DNA of 64,000 bases from an uncultured Bacteroidales bacterium. GTDB lineage: Bacteria; Bacteroidota; Bacteroidia; Bacteroidales; UBA932. How positions within the stretch are numbered: position 1 is the stretch's first letter; each line of letters starts with the position of its first letter. Shown piece after piece: positions 23,963 to 34,143 of the stretch. Location of the stretch: positions 22,491-86,490 of the forward strand of contig CAJODQ010000012.1 in the NCBI GenBank assembly GCA_905233345.1. The letters are read 5' to 3'. Both the position numbers and the translations under genes were made by a program. The notes beneath the pieces were generated by a model. It was not told where the DNA came from, searched no databases, and worked only from the letters and a program-made list of their open reading frames with translations.

Positions 23963-25343
23963 ATGAACTGGAATAAAGTAGGCATTGTCATCAGCCACGA
24001 ATATACCACCCGGGTCCGCAAGAAATCGTTTATCCTGACGACCCTGCTCACCCCGATCCTCATGGCCCTGCTCATCTGTGTCCCGGCCCTGATCATGGTC
24101 TTCACCGGCAATGAGGACCAGAAAGTCAAAGTGATCGATGAATCGGGCGTTGTCGCTCCGTATTTCGAGAACAGCGAACATACCACCTATGTCATGGGTG
24201 AACCCGGCGAGACCGTCGATGGCCTCAAAGATCGCTTCGATGAGCTGGACTATTATGCCATCGTGGGCATCTCGCCCCTCGATGAGAAAGGTGAAGTCTC
24301 GGTAATCTCGTATTCAAAGGAACCGCTCAGCATGGACATCAAGAATGCAGTGAACCGGACGGTCAACAAGGCCATCGAGACCCGCAAGCTCGCCCAGTAC
24401 GACATCATCGACCTCGACAGTATCCTGGCCGACGTAAAGACCGATATCAAGCTCAATTCCATGACGCTCACCAACGATGGTAATGCCAAGGAAGACAGCG
24501 TGGAAGTCTACATGGTGCTCTCCTACCTGATGAGCTTCCTGATCTACATGTTCGTCTTCATGTTCGGCACGATGGTCATGCGCAGCGTCATACGAGAAGA
24601 GCAGCCGCGTGGTCGAAGTCATCGTCTCGTCGGTCAAGAGCGTCGAACTGATGATGGGCAAGATCATCGGCGTGGCGCTGGTGGCCCTCACGCAGTTCTT
24701 CATCTGGATTGCCCTGACCATTGCCATCGTGACGGCCGTGCAGACCATTGCCGGTCCGAAGGTCCTCCAGAGCATGGGCGGCATGGAACAGGTTATGGCC
24801 GAAGCGGGTGCCGACAGCCATATCGGTCCGGAAGACCTGGCCGCCATGGCAGAACAGGCTGGACAGGATTCGAATTCGCTGGGCATGCTCAAGATTGTCA
24901 ACCAGATCCGCAGCCTGGACTGGGTGACCATCATCGGCTGCTTCCTGATCTACTTCCTACTGGGTTACCTGCTCTATGCCTCGATGTTCGCCGCCATCGG
25001 TGCGGCCGTCGACAACGAAGCGGACACCAGCCAGCTGCAGCTCCCGGTGACCATCCCGCTCATCATCGGCCTGTTCATCATGCTCCATACCTTCGAGCAT
25101 CCGAGCAGCACCCTGTCGGTGTGGGCGTCCATCATCCCCTGGACCTCGCCCATGGTGATGCTGGCCCGCGTGCCCTTCGGCGTCGTGCCGGCCTGGCAGC
25201 TGATCCTCTCCATCGTCCTGCTGTTCCTGACCTTCCTGGCCACGGCCTGGCTCTCGGCCAAGGTCTACAAGATCGGCATTCTGACCTACGGCAAGAAATC
25301 CAGCTTCAAGGACCTGCTGAAATGGATGAAACTCAAAGATTGA
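23963..25343 (+). pseudogene. ABC-2 type permease (NatB-like), interrupted by a frameshift
   Basis: The two halves lie in different frames. 23963 to about 24590 encodes the N-terminal part: first membrane helix (SFILTTLLTPILMALLICV), a large external loop and the helix LMSFLIYMFVFMFGTMVMRSVI. From about 24600 the family sequence continues two frames over as SRVVEVIVSSVKSVELMMGKIIG, with four more membrane helices, to the stop at 25343. The family's typical joint (SVIEEKSSRVVEV) implies that two bases are missing around 24585-24595 (GTCATACGAGAAGAGC here). Joined, it makes about 460 residues, normal for the family. A strong GGAGG precedes the ATG. Either a true disabling mutation or a sequencing/assembly error. 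Confidence 0.8.
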
Positions 25344-25348
25344 CAGAT

Positions 25349-26107
25349 ATGAAAAAATTGCTGATTCTGGCTGTTCTGCTGCTCTCCCTGCCCGGGGGAG
25401 CGGCAGCGCAGTTTACATACCGGTGGACGCCCGTCCCCATGGATTCCACCTGGGATGACATGAAAGACTTCCGGGCGACACAGACCATCGAGCGCTACAG
25501 CGCCCAGGTCGCGCCGTTGCAGGAGATCGTCGGTTACGCCGATGAGGAATACGATAGGCACCGTCCGGAAAGCCCGCTGTCCAACTTTGCGGCCGACGTG
25601 ATCCGGGCTGTCGCCGAGAAGAAAACCGGCGAACACGTGGACGTGGGCCTGATGAACTTCGGCGGCATCCGCACCAGCATGCCCAAGGGCGCCGTGCGGG
25701 TCTACGACATCTACTCGATCTTCCCCTTCGACAACTACCTGGTGACCTTCGACATCAAGGGCTCCGACCTGCACCGCTTCCTCAACCGGATGATCGAACG
25801 GCGGCGCGTGGAGGCGCTTAGCGGCGTCGAGATGGTGATTACCGGCAACCAGGCCGACAAACTCCTGGTGGCCGGCGCCCCCATTGACGACGAGCGCATC
25901 TACAAGTTCGCCACCATCCATTTCCTGATGGACGGCGGCGACGGCGTGGTGCTCTCGGATGTGGCCTTCAACCGCAAGGATACGGGGATCTGGATCCGCG
26001 ATGCGATCGTGGAATACCTGCAAGACCAGCTGGCGCGCGGCGAGAAGATATCGCTGCATACCGACGGTCGTGTACAATATACAGATTGGGAGGAACGGAG
26101 ACGATGA
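25349..26107 (+). CDS. secreted 5'-nucleotidase C-terminal domain protein
   Basis: 252 residues from the ATG at 25349, six bases after the permease stop, with a signal peptide ending near GGAAAQ. The rest is the substrate-binding (C-terminal) domain of UshA-type 5'-nucleotidases: ESPLSNFAADVIRA (here SPLSNFAADVIRAV), GLMNFGGIRTSMPKG, VYDIYSIFPFDNYLVTFDIKG, and MDGGDGVVLSD. It has no metallophosphatase domain; that is encoded by the next gene, which overlaps by four bases. Together they would form one periplasmic or surface nucleotidase as two chains. The substrate is not certain; nucleotides or UDP-sugars are usual. Confidence 0.88.
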   Translation: MKKLLILAVLLLSLPGGAAAQFTYRWTPVPMDSTWDDMKDFRATQTIERYSAQVAPLQEIVGYADEEYDRHRPESPLSNFAADVIRAVAEKKTGEHVDVGLMNFGGIRTSMPKGAVRVYDIYSIFPFDNYLVTFDIKGSDLHRFLNRMIERRRVEALSGVEMVITGNQADKLLVAGAPIDDERIYKFATIHFLMDGGDGVVLSDVAFNRKDTGIWIRDAIVEYLQDQLARGEKISLHTDGRVQYTDWEERRR

Positions 26108-26943
26108 AACGGACAATCATGATATTGGCGCTCGCCCTTTGCTGCGCAAGCGTCCTCCAGGCGCAGGACCTGGTGATCCTGCATACCAACGACACGCACA
26201 GCCAGATTGAACCGATCCGCGTGGGCTACAACAAAGGCCTGGGTGGCGTGGAACGCCGGCTGCAATACATCGACCAGGTGCGGGAGAAATACGGAAAGAA
26301 GAAAGTGCTGTTGCTCGATGCCGGCGACTTCAATCAGGGCACCCCGTATTATACGGTGGCGCACGGCGATCTGGAAGTGGAGTTGGTCAACCTGATGGGT
26401 TACGATGTGATGACCCTCGGTAACCACGAGTTCGACAACGGGCAGGAAGACTTGGCCCGCCGGCTCAAGAAATGCCGCCACCAAACGGTTACCTGCAATT
26501 ACGACTTTTCGAACACCCCGCTCAGGAAACTGGTCAAGCCCTATGTGATCCTCCGCCGTGGCGGCATGAAGATCGGCATCATCGGCACGACTTCCTACCT
26601 GGAGAGTGTGGTGCTCAAGTCGCACCTCGACGGCATGGTGCGCCTCAATGCCATTGAAGAAGTGAACCGCTGGGCAGACTACCTGAAGAACAAGAAACAC
26701 TGTGACCTGGTGATCCTGCTCTCGCACTTCGGCTACAACGGCGGCTCGCTCGACCGGCCCTCCGACGTAGTGATGGTGGAAAACTCGCGCAACCTCGACC
26801 TGGTTGTCGGCGGACACAGCCACACCTACCTCAAGGAACTGACGGAGGTGAAAGACCTGGACGGTCGCGTGGTGCCCATCTCGCAGTGCGGCGGGCAAGG
26901 GATTGTTGTGGGGACTTGGGAGATCACTCGCGCTCGACCTTGA
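26104..26943 (+). CDS. secreted metallophosphatase (5'-nucleotidase N-terminal domain)
   Basis: 279 residues from the ATG at 26104 (ATGA overlap with the previous stop), with a signal peptide ending near VLQAQ. All calcineurin-like metal ligands are present: HTNDTHSQ, DAGDFNQG, GNHEFDNG, LLSHFG and GGHSHT. It stops after the catalytic domain (GGQGIVVGTWEI), so it lacks the C-terminal domain present in UshA; the gene upstream supplies it. The 3' end overlaps the convergent DUF4783 gene by 20 bases. Confidence 0.9.
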   Translation: MKRTIMILALALCCASVLQAQDLVILHTNDTHSQIEPIRVGYNKGLGGVERRLQYIDQVREKYGKKKVLLLDAGDFNQGTPYYTVAHGDLEVELVNLMGYDVMTLGNHEFDNGQEDLARRLKKCRHQTVTCNYDFSNTPLRKLVKPYVILRRGGMKIGIIGTTSYLESVVLKSHLDGMVRLNAIEEVNRWADYLKNKKHCDLVILLSHFGYNGGSLDRPSDVVMVENSRNLDLVVGGHSHTYLKELTEVKDLDGRVVPISQCGGQGIVVGTWEITRARP

Positions 26944-27328
26944 GCTGCTCGATATGGCTTCCGGCGTCGGTGGTCTTGACGTAGAGGATTACCCGGAAAC
27001 GTTCTCCACCGGCGCTCAGCGAGCCGACGGCATATTTCATCGGGGCTTTGCCGCTCTTGTGGATGATGGTGAACTTCTTGGGGGTGTAGTTGGAGAAGAA
27101 GTTCTTCATGATGAGCTTGGCCTGGTTGCGGGTGCAGTTGTTGACGGCCCCGAGCATATCGAGTTCCAGGTTGTCGGCAAACCAGGCGGAGAGCTTTTCA
27201 TAGTCGCCGGCCTGCAGATACTTACCGATGGGCGTGAAAACATCCTGGGCATTCTCCTGTGCCGTTGAGGGACCTGCGGTCAGAAAAACAAACAACATCG
27301 AAGCGAGCCAGAAAAGTTTCTTCATCAT
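26924..27328 (-). CDS. DUF4783-family exported protein
   Basis: About 134 residues starting at the double ATG (27328/27325), with a signal peptide (MMKKLFWLASMLFVFLTAG, cleavage near STAQ). The mature part is a single NTF2-like alpha/beta domain: FTPIGKYLQAGDYEKLSAWFADNLELDMLG, TRNQAKLIMKNFFSNYTPKKFTIIHKSG and YAVGSLSAGGERFRVILYVKT. This is the Bacteroidetes DUF4783 pattern; the function is unknown. A frame extension to 27361 would precede the signal peptide and is unlikely. Confidence 0.85.
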   Translation of the reverse strand: MMKKLFWLASMLFVFLTAGPSTAQENAQDVFTPIGKYLQAGDYEKLSAWFADNLELDMLGAVNNCTRNQAKLIMKNFFSNYTPKKFTIIHKSGKAPMKYAVGSLSAGGERFRVILYVKTTDAGSHIEQLKVERE

Positions 27329-27371
27329 TCCATTTTTTAAGACGAACAGCATTGTATACAAAAATTACGCC

Positions 27372-27845
27372 ATGAAGGTCAAAGTGCTTTTTACCGGAAA
27401 AACCACGGATGCCTGGGTCCGCCAGGGCATCGCGCAGTATGTCGACCGCATCCGGCATTATGTGGCCTTCGAACTGGTGGAGCTGCCCGACCTGAAGCAG
27501 ACGGCCTCCCTGAGCGAAGAGCAGATCAAGACGCGGGAAGGCGAACTGATCCTCAAGGCGTTGCGTCCCAGTGACCACCTGGTGCTGCTCGACGAGCACG
27601 GGGCCCGTTTTAGCTCGGTCGATTGGGCACGGAATTTGGAGCAAAAAGCCGCGCATCTCCCGAAAGATTGTGTGTTCGTCATCGGAGGTCCCTACGGTTT
27701 TTCGCCGGCGGTTCAGGCCCGGAGCAATGAGCTGCTTTCGCTGTCGCCGATGACCTTCTCGCACCAGCTGGTGCGGGTGGTATTCCTGGAACAACTCTAC
27801 CGGGCATGGACCATCATCAAGGGAGAGCCCTATCACCACGAATGA
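27372..27845 (+). CDS. rlmH: 23S rRNA (pseudouridine-1915-N3)-methyltransferase
   Basis: SPOUT-class methyltransferase that modifies pseudouridine 1915 in helix 69 of 23S rRNA. 157 residues, normal length. The knot motifs are LVLLDEHGARFSS, VFVIGGPYGFSPAV and SLSPMTFSHQLVRVVFLEQLYRAW with the conserved C-terminal YHHE. The ATG at 27372 begins MKVKVLFTGKT. Its stop overlaps the start of the large sensor kinase gene (ATGA), so the two are co-translated. Confidence 0.96.
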   Translation: MKVKVLFTGKTTDAWVRQGIAQYVDRIRHYVAFELVELPDLKQTASLSEEQIKTREGELILKALRPSDHLVLLDEHGARFSSVDWARNLEQKAAHLPKDCVFVIGGPYGFSPAVQARSNELLSLSPMTFSHQLVRVVFLEQLYRAWTIIKGEPYHHE

Positions 27846-30800
27846 GCGCAAGCAAGCCATCGGATTCCTCGGTACGCCGCTTTTGGATGCGGTACGGCAG
27901 CCAATTGCTGTTCGTACTGGCCATCGTGCTGCTGGCCCTGTCGAACATCCGGCCCGATTATCCCGCACGGCTTCGCCGGCAGGTCAACCGGGTGGAGCGC
28001 TCGCTCCACAAGCGCGAGCACCTGGCCGAGAAGTATGCGTACCGGGCCCTGCAGGCAGGACCGGATGAGTGGGTTGATTTTGACGATCTGCCCGAAGACA
28101 TCGTCCTTTACTGCTACCAGGCCGATACGATGAAGAGCTGGACCCACCAGTTCCCCATCAATAACGACGAAGTGGACATCTATCCGTATTCGTACCGCCT
28201 GCAGTTCATGAGCAACCGGAACCTGTATGCCAATCCGCTGGCGTACATCGGCATCGAAGAGAAATACGTCAATCTGGGTTCCGCCTGGTATGTGGTGACC
28301 ACGCAGTTCGACCGGGATCACAAGACCAAGGTGGTGACGGGTATCCTCATCAAGACGGAATATCCCGGAAGCGCCGTCCCCAACGTGGTCAACAAGCACC
28401 TGAACCTGCGGGACGGTTACACGACGGTCGCCATCAGTGACGACGACACGGCCATCGTCTATGGCATCGAGGAGGGCCCGCTCTTCTCCATCGTGCCCAC
28501 AGTGCCGCCCGCACCGGAGCACGGCAATATGCCCATGCGCTGGATCGCCTTCGCGCTGATGCTGCTGGCTGTCTTTCCGTACCATTACCGCCACCATACC
28601 TGGCTGACGTTCTGGATTGCTATTGGCGTCCTGGTCCTGGTCCGGCTGATGGCCTTTTATTATGTGGGCAAGGGTTATGCGACAGGCGAGCTCTTTTCCC
28701 CGGTGCTGTATGCCGACACGGCGCTCTTCAATTCCCTGGGCAGCCTTCTGTTCAACAACATGGTGGTGGCCCTGGCCTTCTATGCCCTGTTCGTGATGCG
28801 CTACCGCATCCACAAGCGGGTGGAGAACTTTGCGCCGGTCCGCCGCTGGCTGGCCATCGGCCTGCATATGCTGGCCGCCCTGGCGCTGTTCGTGTATATC
28901 CATTTTGTGCTCCGTTCCCTGATCCTGAACTCCAGCATCACGATGGAGCCCTACCGCGTTGCCGACATCGGCATCTATGCCATCCTCTGTTACCTGACCT
29001 TCGCGATGCTGTTCCTGGCCCTGCTGTTCCAGATCTACCTCATCGTGATGCTGATCCGCAAAGATGCCCGCGTCAATCTCTTCTCCTGGCGCAACCTGCT
29101 GGCTTATACGATGATCATCGCCCTCTACAGCGTGGTGTCCATCAACTCTTATAGCCTCGACAAGGAGTATGAGAGCAACCGCGTCAACACGAGCAAGCTG
29201 GCGGTCGAGCGCGACCTGTCGCTGGAATTGTTCCTGCGGGATGTCGAGCCTTCCATCCAGACCGATCCTTTCTTCTCGGTGCTAACCTCGGTCCACGGCA
29301 CGGAGATGATCAAAAACCGTATGCTGGAGCGCTATCTCTACAGCGATGTGGTCCGGAAATACAATATTACGCTGACCACCTGCTCCGCCAACGACCTGAT
29401 CGCGTTGGGGCAGGGGATCGAGCCGGTCAATTGCTTCTCCTTCTACAAGAACATGGTCGACGAGTACGGCGTCCAGCTGGCGCCCGGCTCCCAGTTCTAC
29501 TACCTGCACGACTACAACGGCCTGGCTTCCTATCTGGGCATCTTCTCTTATCCCGATCCGTCCACCTACCAGGTATCCTGGCTCTTCATGGAGCTTGAGT
29601 CGAAGTTCCGCAACGATGTGGTAACCAATCCTTTCGACGCGCTGACGACCCGGGCGGGAACGGCGGCGACCCTGCCGCGCCACTACTCGTATGCCCGTTA
29701 TTCCGACGAGCGGCTGGTCTCGTATGGCGGCAATTACGATTATCCTGTGACGCCCCCGGAGGGTTATGAGTCCGGCTACCGGATGGTTACCAAGAACGGT
29801 TTCGTCCACTTTGTGAACCGCCTGTCCCCGGAGGACCTCACCGTGGTTTCCCGACCAAAACGGCCCTTCTTCCCGCACGTGGTGTCCTTCTCCTACCTGG
29901 TCATCTTCTACGGACTCTTCCTGCTGCTCTTCACGATGCGCTGGCGGCGCGAGAAACTTTTCAACCTGCCGAAGCATTCGCTCAAGCGCAAGATCACCCT
30001 GCTGATCACCCTGACCATGGTGGTGGCGCTGGGTACCATGGGTGTCGGCAGTGTCGTCTATGTGATGCGCCTGACCCGCGAAAACAACCGCGAGGCGATG
30101 AACGGACTGATGGAATCGGCGCAGGCGCTGCTGGCGGAGCCCTGCAAATACGCCATGCGCTACAACGACATCAACACACCGCAGCTCTTCGCCGCGATGG
30201 ATGAGTTCAACAAGGTCACGCACAGCGACCTGCATCTCTACAACGTCCACGGCGAATTGATTCGTTCCACCAAGCCGGAGCTCTTCGACCAGTATCTGGT
30301 GGGCAAGCGCATGAGCAACAAGGCGTTCCGACGGATTGTCAAAGACCGGCAACTGCGGTATGCCGATCTGGAGAACATCGCCGGCGTGAGTTTCTACTCC
30401 ATCTATGAGCCAGTGTTCAACGGCGACGGCGCCCTGGTGGCGATTGCCAACGTGCCGTATTTCACCCGCAGTCAGGATGTGACCGATGCGACGGCTTCGA
30501 CCATGTCGGTCATCATCAACATCTACCTGATCCTGCTGATCGCGGCGGTCGTCATCGGCACCCTGATTTCCAATTCGCTGTCGCGCCCGCTGGTCGAGAT
30601 CAAGGAGCGCATCGAGCGGCTCGCGCTGTCGGGCAACCGGCGCATCAAGTACCGCAACACGCGCGACGAGCTGGGCGTGCTGATCGAGTCGTACAACAAG
30701 ATGGTGGAGGACCTGGAGGAGAGTACGCGGCAGCTGGCCCACAACGAGCGCGAGCAGGCCTGGAAAGAGATGGCCCGCCAGATCGCGCACGAGATCAAGA

Positions 30801-31444
30801 ATCCGCTCACGCCCATGAAGCTCAGCATCCAGTACCTGATGAAGCTCAAGGAAGAAAATGTGCCGGGTTGGGAAGAGAAGCTCGAGAGTGTGAGCAAGTC
30901 GCTGCTGGAGCAGATCGACACGCTCTCGCAGACGGCCACGGAGTTCTCTTCGTTCGCGCGTTTCTACAGCGAGGAGGTGACGCGGATCGATCTGGACGCC
31001 CTGATCCGGGAACAGCGCGAGTTCTTCGACAACCGGGAGGACATTTCCTTCGAGCTGGTGCTTCCTGCAGAAGGCGCAGCCCTGGTGGACGCACGCCGCA
31101 GCCAACTGGCCCGCGTGCTGGTCAACCTGATCACCAATGCCATCCAGGCCATCGACAATGCGGGCGTCCAGGGCGGGAAGATCTGCATCTCGCTGACCGC
31201 CACACAGTTGGAGGGCGCTCCGGCCTGGCGGATCGACGTAGAGGACAATGGACCCGGCGTCAGCGACGAAGACATGGCGAAACTCTTCACGCCGAATTTC
31301 ACGACGAAGAAGACGGGCACCGGCCTCGGCCTGGCCATCTGCCGCAGCATCATCGAACAGAGCCAGGGCACCATCGGCTACAGCCGCTCCGCCCTTGGCG
31401 GCGCACGCTTCACCATCCTGCTTCCCGCTGCATCCCGGGCTTGA
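27842..31444 (+). CDS. very large multi-pass sensor histidine kinase (NtrY-like core)
   Basis: 1200 residues from the ATG at 27842. An N-terminal helix (about 22-38) precedes an extracytoplasmic domain (to about 235), then about six membrane helices (about 238-440), a second extracytoplasmic region (about 445-680), further helices near 685 and 715, a Cache-like sensor domain (about 740-880), another helix, HAMP (SLSRPLVEIKERIERLAL), and the kinase core: WKEMARQIAHEIKNPLTPMK with H983, NLITNAIQAIDN, DNGPGV, FTPNFTTKKTGTGLGL. The QIAHEIKNPLTPMKLS form is that of NtrY-type kinases, which usually pair with NtrC/NtrX regulators; such a regulator lies at 36394. The last codons and stop fall inside a CCGGG palindrome. 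Confidence 0.9.
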   Translation: MSASKPSDSSVRRFWMRYGSQLLFVLAIVLLALSNIRPDYPARLRRQVNRVERSLHKREHLAEKYAYRALQAGPDEWVDFDDLPEDIVLYCYQADTMKSWTHQFPINNDEVDIYPYSYRLQFMSNRNLYANPLAYIGIEEKYVNLGSAWYVVTTQFDRDHKTKVVTGILIKTEYPGSAVPNVVNKHLNLRDGYTTVAISDDDTAIVYGIEEGPLFSIVPTVPPAPEHGNMPMRWIAFALMLLAVFPYHYRHHTWLTFWIAIGVLVLVRLMAFYYVGKGYATGELFSPVLYADTALFNSLGSLLFNNMVVALAFYALFVMRYRIHKRVENFAPVRRWLAIGLHMLAALALFVYIHFVLRSLILNSSITMEPYRVADIGIYAILCYLTFAMLFLALLFQIYLIVMLIRKDARVNLFSWRNLLAYTMIIALYSVVSINSYSLDKEYESNRVNTSKLAVERDLSLELFLRDVEPSIQTDPFFSVLTSVHGTEMIKNRMLERYLYSDVVRKYNITLTTCSANDLIALGQGIEPVNCFSFYKNMVDEYGVQLAPGSQFYYLHDYNGLASYLGIFSYPDPSTYQVSWLFMELESKFRNDVVTNPFDALTTRAGTAATLPRHYSYARYSDERLVSYGGNYDYPVTPPEGYESGYRMVTKNGFVHFVNRLSPEDLTVVSRPKRPFFPHVVSFSYLVIFYGLFLLLFTMRWRREKLFNLPKHSLKRKITLLITLTMVVALGTMGVGSVVYVMRLTRENNREAMNGLMESAQALLAEPCKYAMRYNDINTPQLFAAMDEFNKVTHSDLHLYNVHGELIRSTKPELFDQYLVGKRMSNKAFRRIVKDRQLRYADLENIAGVSFYSIYEPVFNGDGALVAIANVPYFTRSQDVTDATASTMSVIINIYLILLIAAVVIGTLISNSLSRPLVEIKERIERLALSGNRRIKYRNTRDELGVLIESYNKMVEDLEESTRQLAHNEREQAWKEMARQIAHEIKNPLTPMKLSIQYLMKLKEENVPGWEEKLESVSKSLLEQIDTLSQTATEFSSFARFYSEEVTRIDLDALIREQREFFDNREDISFELVLPAEGAALVDARRSQLARVLVNLITNAIQAIDNAGVQGGKICISLTATQLEGAPAWRIDVEDNGPGVSDEDMAKLFTPNFTTKKTGTGLGLAICRSIIEQSQGTIGYSRSALGGARFTILLPAASRA

Positions 31445-31477
31445 CACGCCTCATCCCGGACTTGATCCGGGATCTAT
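31430..31477 (+). repeat. CCGGG palindromes at the junction of two convergent genes
   Basis: A half copy, CATCCCGGGCTTGA, forms the last codons and TGA stop of the sensor kinase, and a full copy, ATCCCGGA (31453-31460) with TCCGGGAT (31466-31473), fills the gap up to the der stop at 31474. Same family as 22883, 40047 and 40828. Confidence 0.75.
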
Positions 31478-32787
31478 TTCTGTCTCAAGAAAATCTGCAG
31501 AACACAGCCCGTGAAATCGAAGTGGCTGCGGAGCTTGTTTTCAAGGAAACGCTTGTAGGGGTCACGGATGTACTGCGGCAGGTTGCAGAAGAACGCGAAC
31601 GACGGCGAGGCCGTGGGAAGTTGCGTGATGTACTTGATCTTGATGTATTTTCCTTTCCAGGCCGGCGGCGGATAGTTCTCGATCTCCGGTAGCATGACCT
31701 CGTTGAGCTGGGAAGTGGGGATGCGGCGCGAATAGTTGGCGTAGACCTTGTCGGCGGCGTCCAGCACGTCCATGATGCGCTGCTTCGTGATGGCGGAGGT
31801 GAAGATCACGGGCACGTCGCTCAGCGGGGCGATGCGCTTCTGGATGGCTTCCTTGAACTCTTTCATGGTGTTGGCCGTCTTGTCGGCGACCAGGTCCCAC
31901 TTGTTGACCACGATGACGCAGCCCTTGCGGTTGCGGACGATCAGGTTGAAGATCGCCATGTCCTGGGCTTCCATGCCGCTGGTGGCGTCGATCATCAGGA
32001 TGCAGACGTCGGAGTTTTCGATGGCGCGGATCGAACGCAGGACGGAGTAAAACTCCAGGTCTTCGGTGACCTTGGTCTTCTTGCGCAGGCCGGCCGTGTC
32101 GACGATCATGAATTCGTGGCCGAATTTGTTGTAGTGCGAGGAAATGGCATCGCGGGTGGTGCCGGCCACGGGCGTGACGATGTTGCGCTCCTCTCCCAGC
32201 AGGGCGTTGGTCAGGGACGATTTGCCCACGTTGGGCTTGCCCACAATGGTGAAGCGGGGAAGTCCCTCGTAGGGATCCGCCACATCTTTCGTCTCCTTGG
32301 GCAGCTTCGCCACCACCAGGTCGAGCAGGTCGCCCGTGCCGCTGCCGGTGGCGGCGGCGATGGGAATCGGGTCGCCGAGGCCCAGGCCGTAGAACTGGTA
32401 GCTGTCGTACATCTTGTCGCCGGTATCCACCTTGTTGACGGCCAGGATCACCGGTTTCTTGCAGCGGCGCAGGATGTCGGCGATCTCTTCGTCGAAGTCG
32501 GTGATGCCGGTCGCGGCCTCCACCATGAAGAGCACGAGGTCGCACTCGTCGATGGCGATGAGCACTTGCTTGCGGATCTCGCCCTCGAAGACGTCGTCGC
32601 TGCCCGAGGTGAAGCCGCCGGTGTCGACCACGGAAAACTCATGGCCGCACCACTCGCATTTGCCGTAGTGGCGGTCGCGGGTAACACCCGCCGTTTCATC
32701 GACAATGGCCTGGCGGATGCCCACCAGCCGGTTGAAAAGGGTCGATTTGCCCACGTTCGGGCGTCCGACGATAGCTACGAGGTTCAT
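31474..32787 (-). CDS. der: ribosome-assembly GTPase Der (EngA)
   Basis: Double-GTPase needed for 50S subunit maturation. 437 residues from the ATG at 32787 ([19 protein letters not shown]). First G domain: [18 protein letters not shown]; second: [22 protein letters not shown]; the C-terminal KH-like domain follows (residues about 355-437). It is the last gene of the minus-strand cmk-ispH-efp-transglutaminase-der group, four bases after its neighbour. Confidence 0.97.
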   Translation of the reverse strand: MNLVAIVGRPNVGKSTLFNRLVGIRQAIVDETAGVTRDRHYGKCEWCGHEFSVVDTGGFTSGSDDVFEGEIRKQVLIAIDECDLVLFMVEAATGITDFDEEIADILRRCKKPVILAVNKVDTGDKMYDSYQFYGLGLGDPIPIAAATGSGTGDLLDLVVAKLPKETKDVADPYEGLPRFTIVGKPNVGKSSLTNALLGEERNIVTPVAGTTRDAISSHYNKFGHEFMIVDTAGLRKKTKVTEDLEFYSVLRSIRAIENSDVCILMIDATSGMEAQDMAIFNLIVRNRKGCVIVVNKWDLVADKTANTMKEFKEAIQKRIAPLSDVPVIFTSAITKQRIMDVLDAADKVYANYSRRIPTSQLNEVMLPEIENYPPPAWKGKYIKIKYITQLPTASPSFAFFCNLPQYIRDPYKRFLENKLRSHFDFTGCVLQIFLRQK

Positions 32788-32791
32788 CGTT

Positions 32792-34135
32792 TTATCTATA
32801 ATCAATTTCTTCGATCCAGCCACTCCACTGGTTGAAGTAGAGGTTGCCGCCGGCCCATTCTGCTTCGCCGCGCTGGAAATCCACCGTTTCGCTGCGGATG
32901 AATTTCTTGGCCGGGAAGAACTGGCCGGAGTAGTCGCTGTTGCAAATCAGGCGGTAAGCGTCGAGCCCTTTGGTGTAGAACCAGTACTCGTCGTCGTTGT
33001 CGCGCACAGCACCGCGGCCGCGGCCGAACGACACGTCGGTCGGCACCCAGCCGATGCCTTCATAGTACACCTCGCTCCAGTCGTGCATGTTGACGGCGCC
33101 CGGATGCAGCATCCAGCCGCTCTGCCAGCGGGCCGGGACGCCCGCACAACGGCACAGGGTCACCAGTAGTAGGCCCACCTGACCGCAGTCGCCGTGCTTG
33201 TTTTCCAGCACGTACATGGGGATATTCTCCAGCGTGGAGTATTCCCGGGCACTGGCCCAGGGGAAATGGTCCACGATCCAGCCGTAGATGGCCCGGACCT
33301 TCAGGTAGGGATTGTCGATGCCCGCCGTCAGCGAGTCGGCAAGGGCTTTGATCGGGTCGGTGAAGACGATGTGGGTCTTGCGCTCGGCCGTGAAGGTCTT
33401 GTAGAGCTCGGATTCCGTATCGTAAGGCAGGCAGTCTTCGGGCCGGAAGTCGTACCACTCGTTGAAACCGGTGAACGAGAAGACGTAGGAGAAGACGGTC
33501 GGCTCACCGGCCACCGCGGGTTTCTCCATGTAGAGGCTCTTGTGCTCCACATCGTCCGGCGCGATGATGTAGTCGGGCTGGGAGGTGGATATGAGCTTCA
33601 CCTCGGAGATGCTGTTCTGGTCTTCGCGCGGATAGGGCATCCAGACGCGCACCAACTCTCCGGCCGGCACCACGTCGGGCTTGACGGTCATTTCGTACTT
33701 GATGGTGAAGTTGACCGGCTTGACCAGGTTCTCTCCGGTGCGCCGCACCGTGGCGATGACGTCGCGGTTGTAGTCGTCCAGGTAGATGTCCTCCACGTCG
33801 CGGGTCACACCGTGAACGGCCTCATAGACCTTGCGGGCCTCGGGATCGATGCGGAAAAGGTTGCGGCCGGCATTGCGGAAATAGCGTTTCTGTCCGTCGA
33901 TGACACGGCCTTCCAGCGCTTTGCTTTCCTCCCAGGCTGCTACCTGTTCCTGCGTGAGTTCAGGGTAGTAGGGCTTCAGATACTCCACGATCCAGGCGCT
34001 GTCGCGCGGGAAATCGAGGGCAATGCGGGCGTCGCGCTCGGCATCGGTGATGTCGAGCGTGGGGTCGCCGGAAGCAGAATGTCCACACGCGCATACGACG
34101 AGTGTGGACATCAGGATCAGGAGGGCTCTGCGCAT
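32792..34135 (-). CDS. transglutaminase-like lipoprotein
   Basis: 447 residues with a lipoprotein signal ([13 protein letters not shown]; Cys at 15 or 17). The C-terminal half is a transglutaminase-like cysteine protease fold with the catalytic triad visible: Cys in [17 protein letters not shown], His in [13 protein letters not shown] and Asp in WVPTDVSFG. The N-terminal 230 residues are a beta-rich domain typical of large exported transglutaminase-like proteins ([21 protein letters not shown]). Such proteins are assumed to process or cross-link peptides in the envelope. The substrate is unknown. It is embedded between efp and der with gaps of 8 and 4 bases, so it is co-expressed with translation genes. 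Confidence 0.88.
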   Translation of the reverse strand: MRRALLILMSTLVVCACGHSASGDPTLDITDAERDARIALDFPRDSAWIVEYLKPYYPELTQEQVAAWEESKALEGRVIDGQKRYFRNAGRNLFRIDPEARKVYEAVHGVTRDVEDIYLDDYNRDVIATVRRTGENLVKPVNFTIKYEMTVKPDVVPAGELVRVWMPYPREDQNSISEVKLISTSQPDYIIAPDDVEHKSLYMEKPAVAGEPTVFSYVFSFTGFNEWYDFRPEDCLPYDTESELYKTFTAERKTHIVFTDPIKALADSLTAGIDNPYLKVRAIYGWIVDHFPWASAREYSTLENIPMYVLENKHGDCGQVGLLLVTLCRCAGVPARWQSGWMLHPGAVNMHDWSEVYYEGIGWVPTDVSFGRGRGAVRDNDDEYWFYTKGLDAYRLICNSDYSGQFFPAKKFIRSETVDFQRGEAEWAGGNLYFNQWSGWIEEIDYR

Positions 34136-34143
34136 GGCGCTGC

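Noticed and set aside
24609..25343. The second half of the ABC permease as an independent gene starting at 24609
   Set aside because: The first residues continue the family's internal sequence with no start signal or ribosome site, so it is the downstream part of a frameshifted gene.
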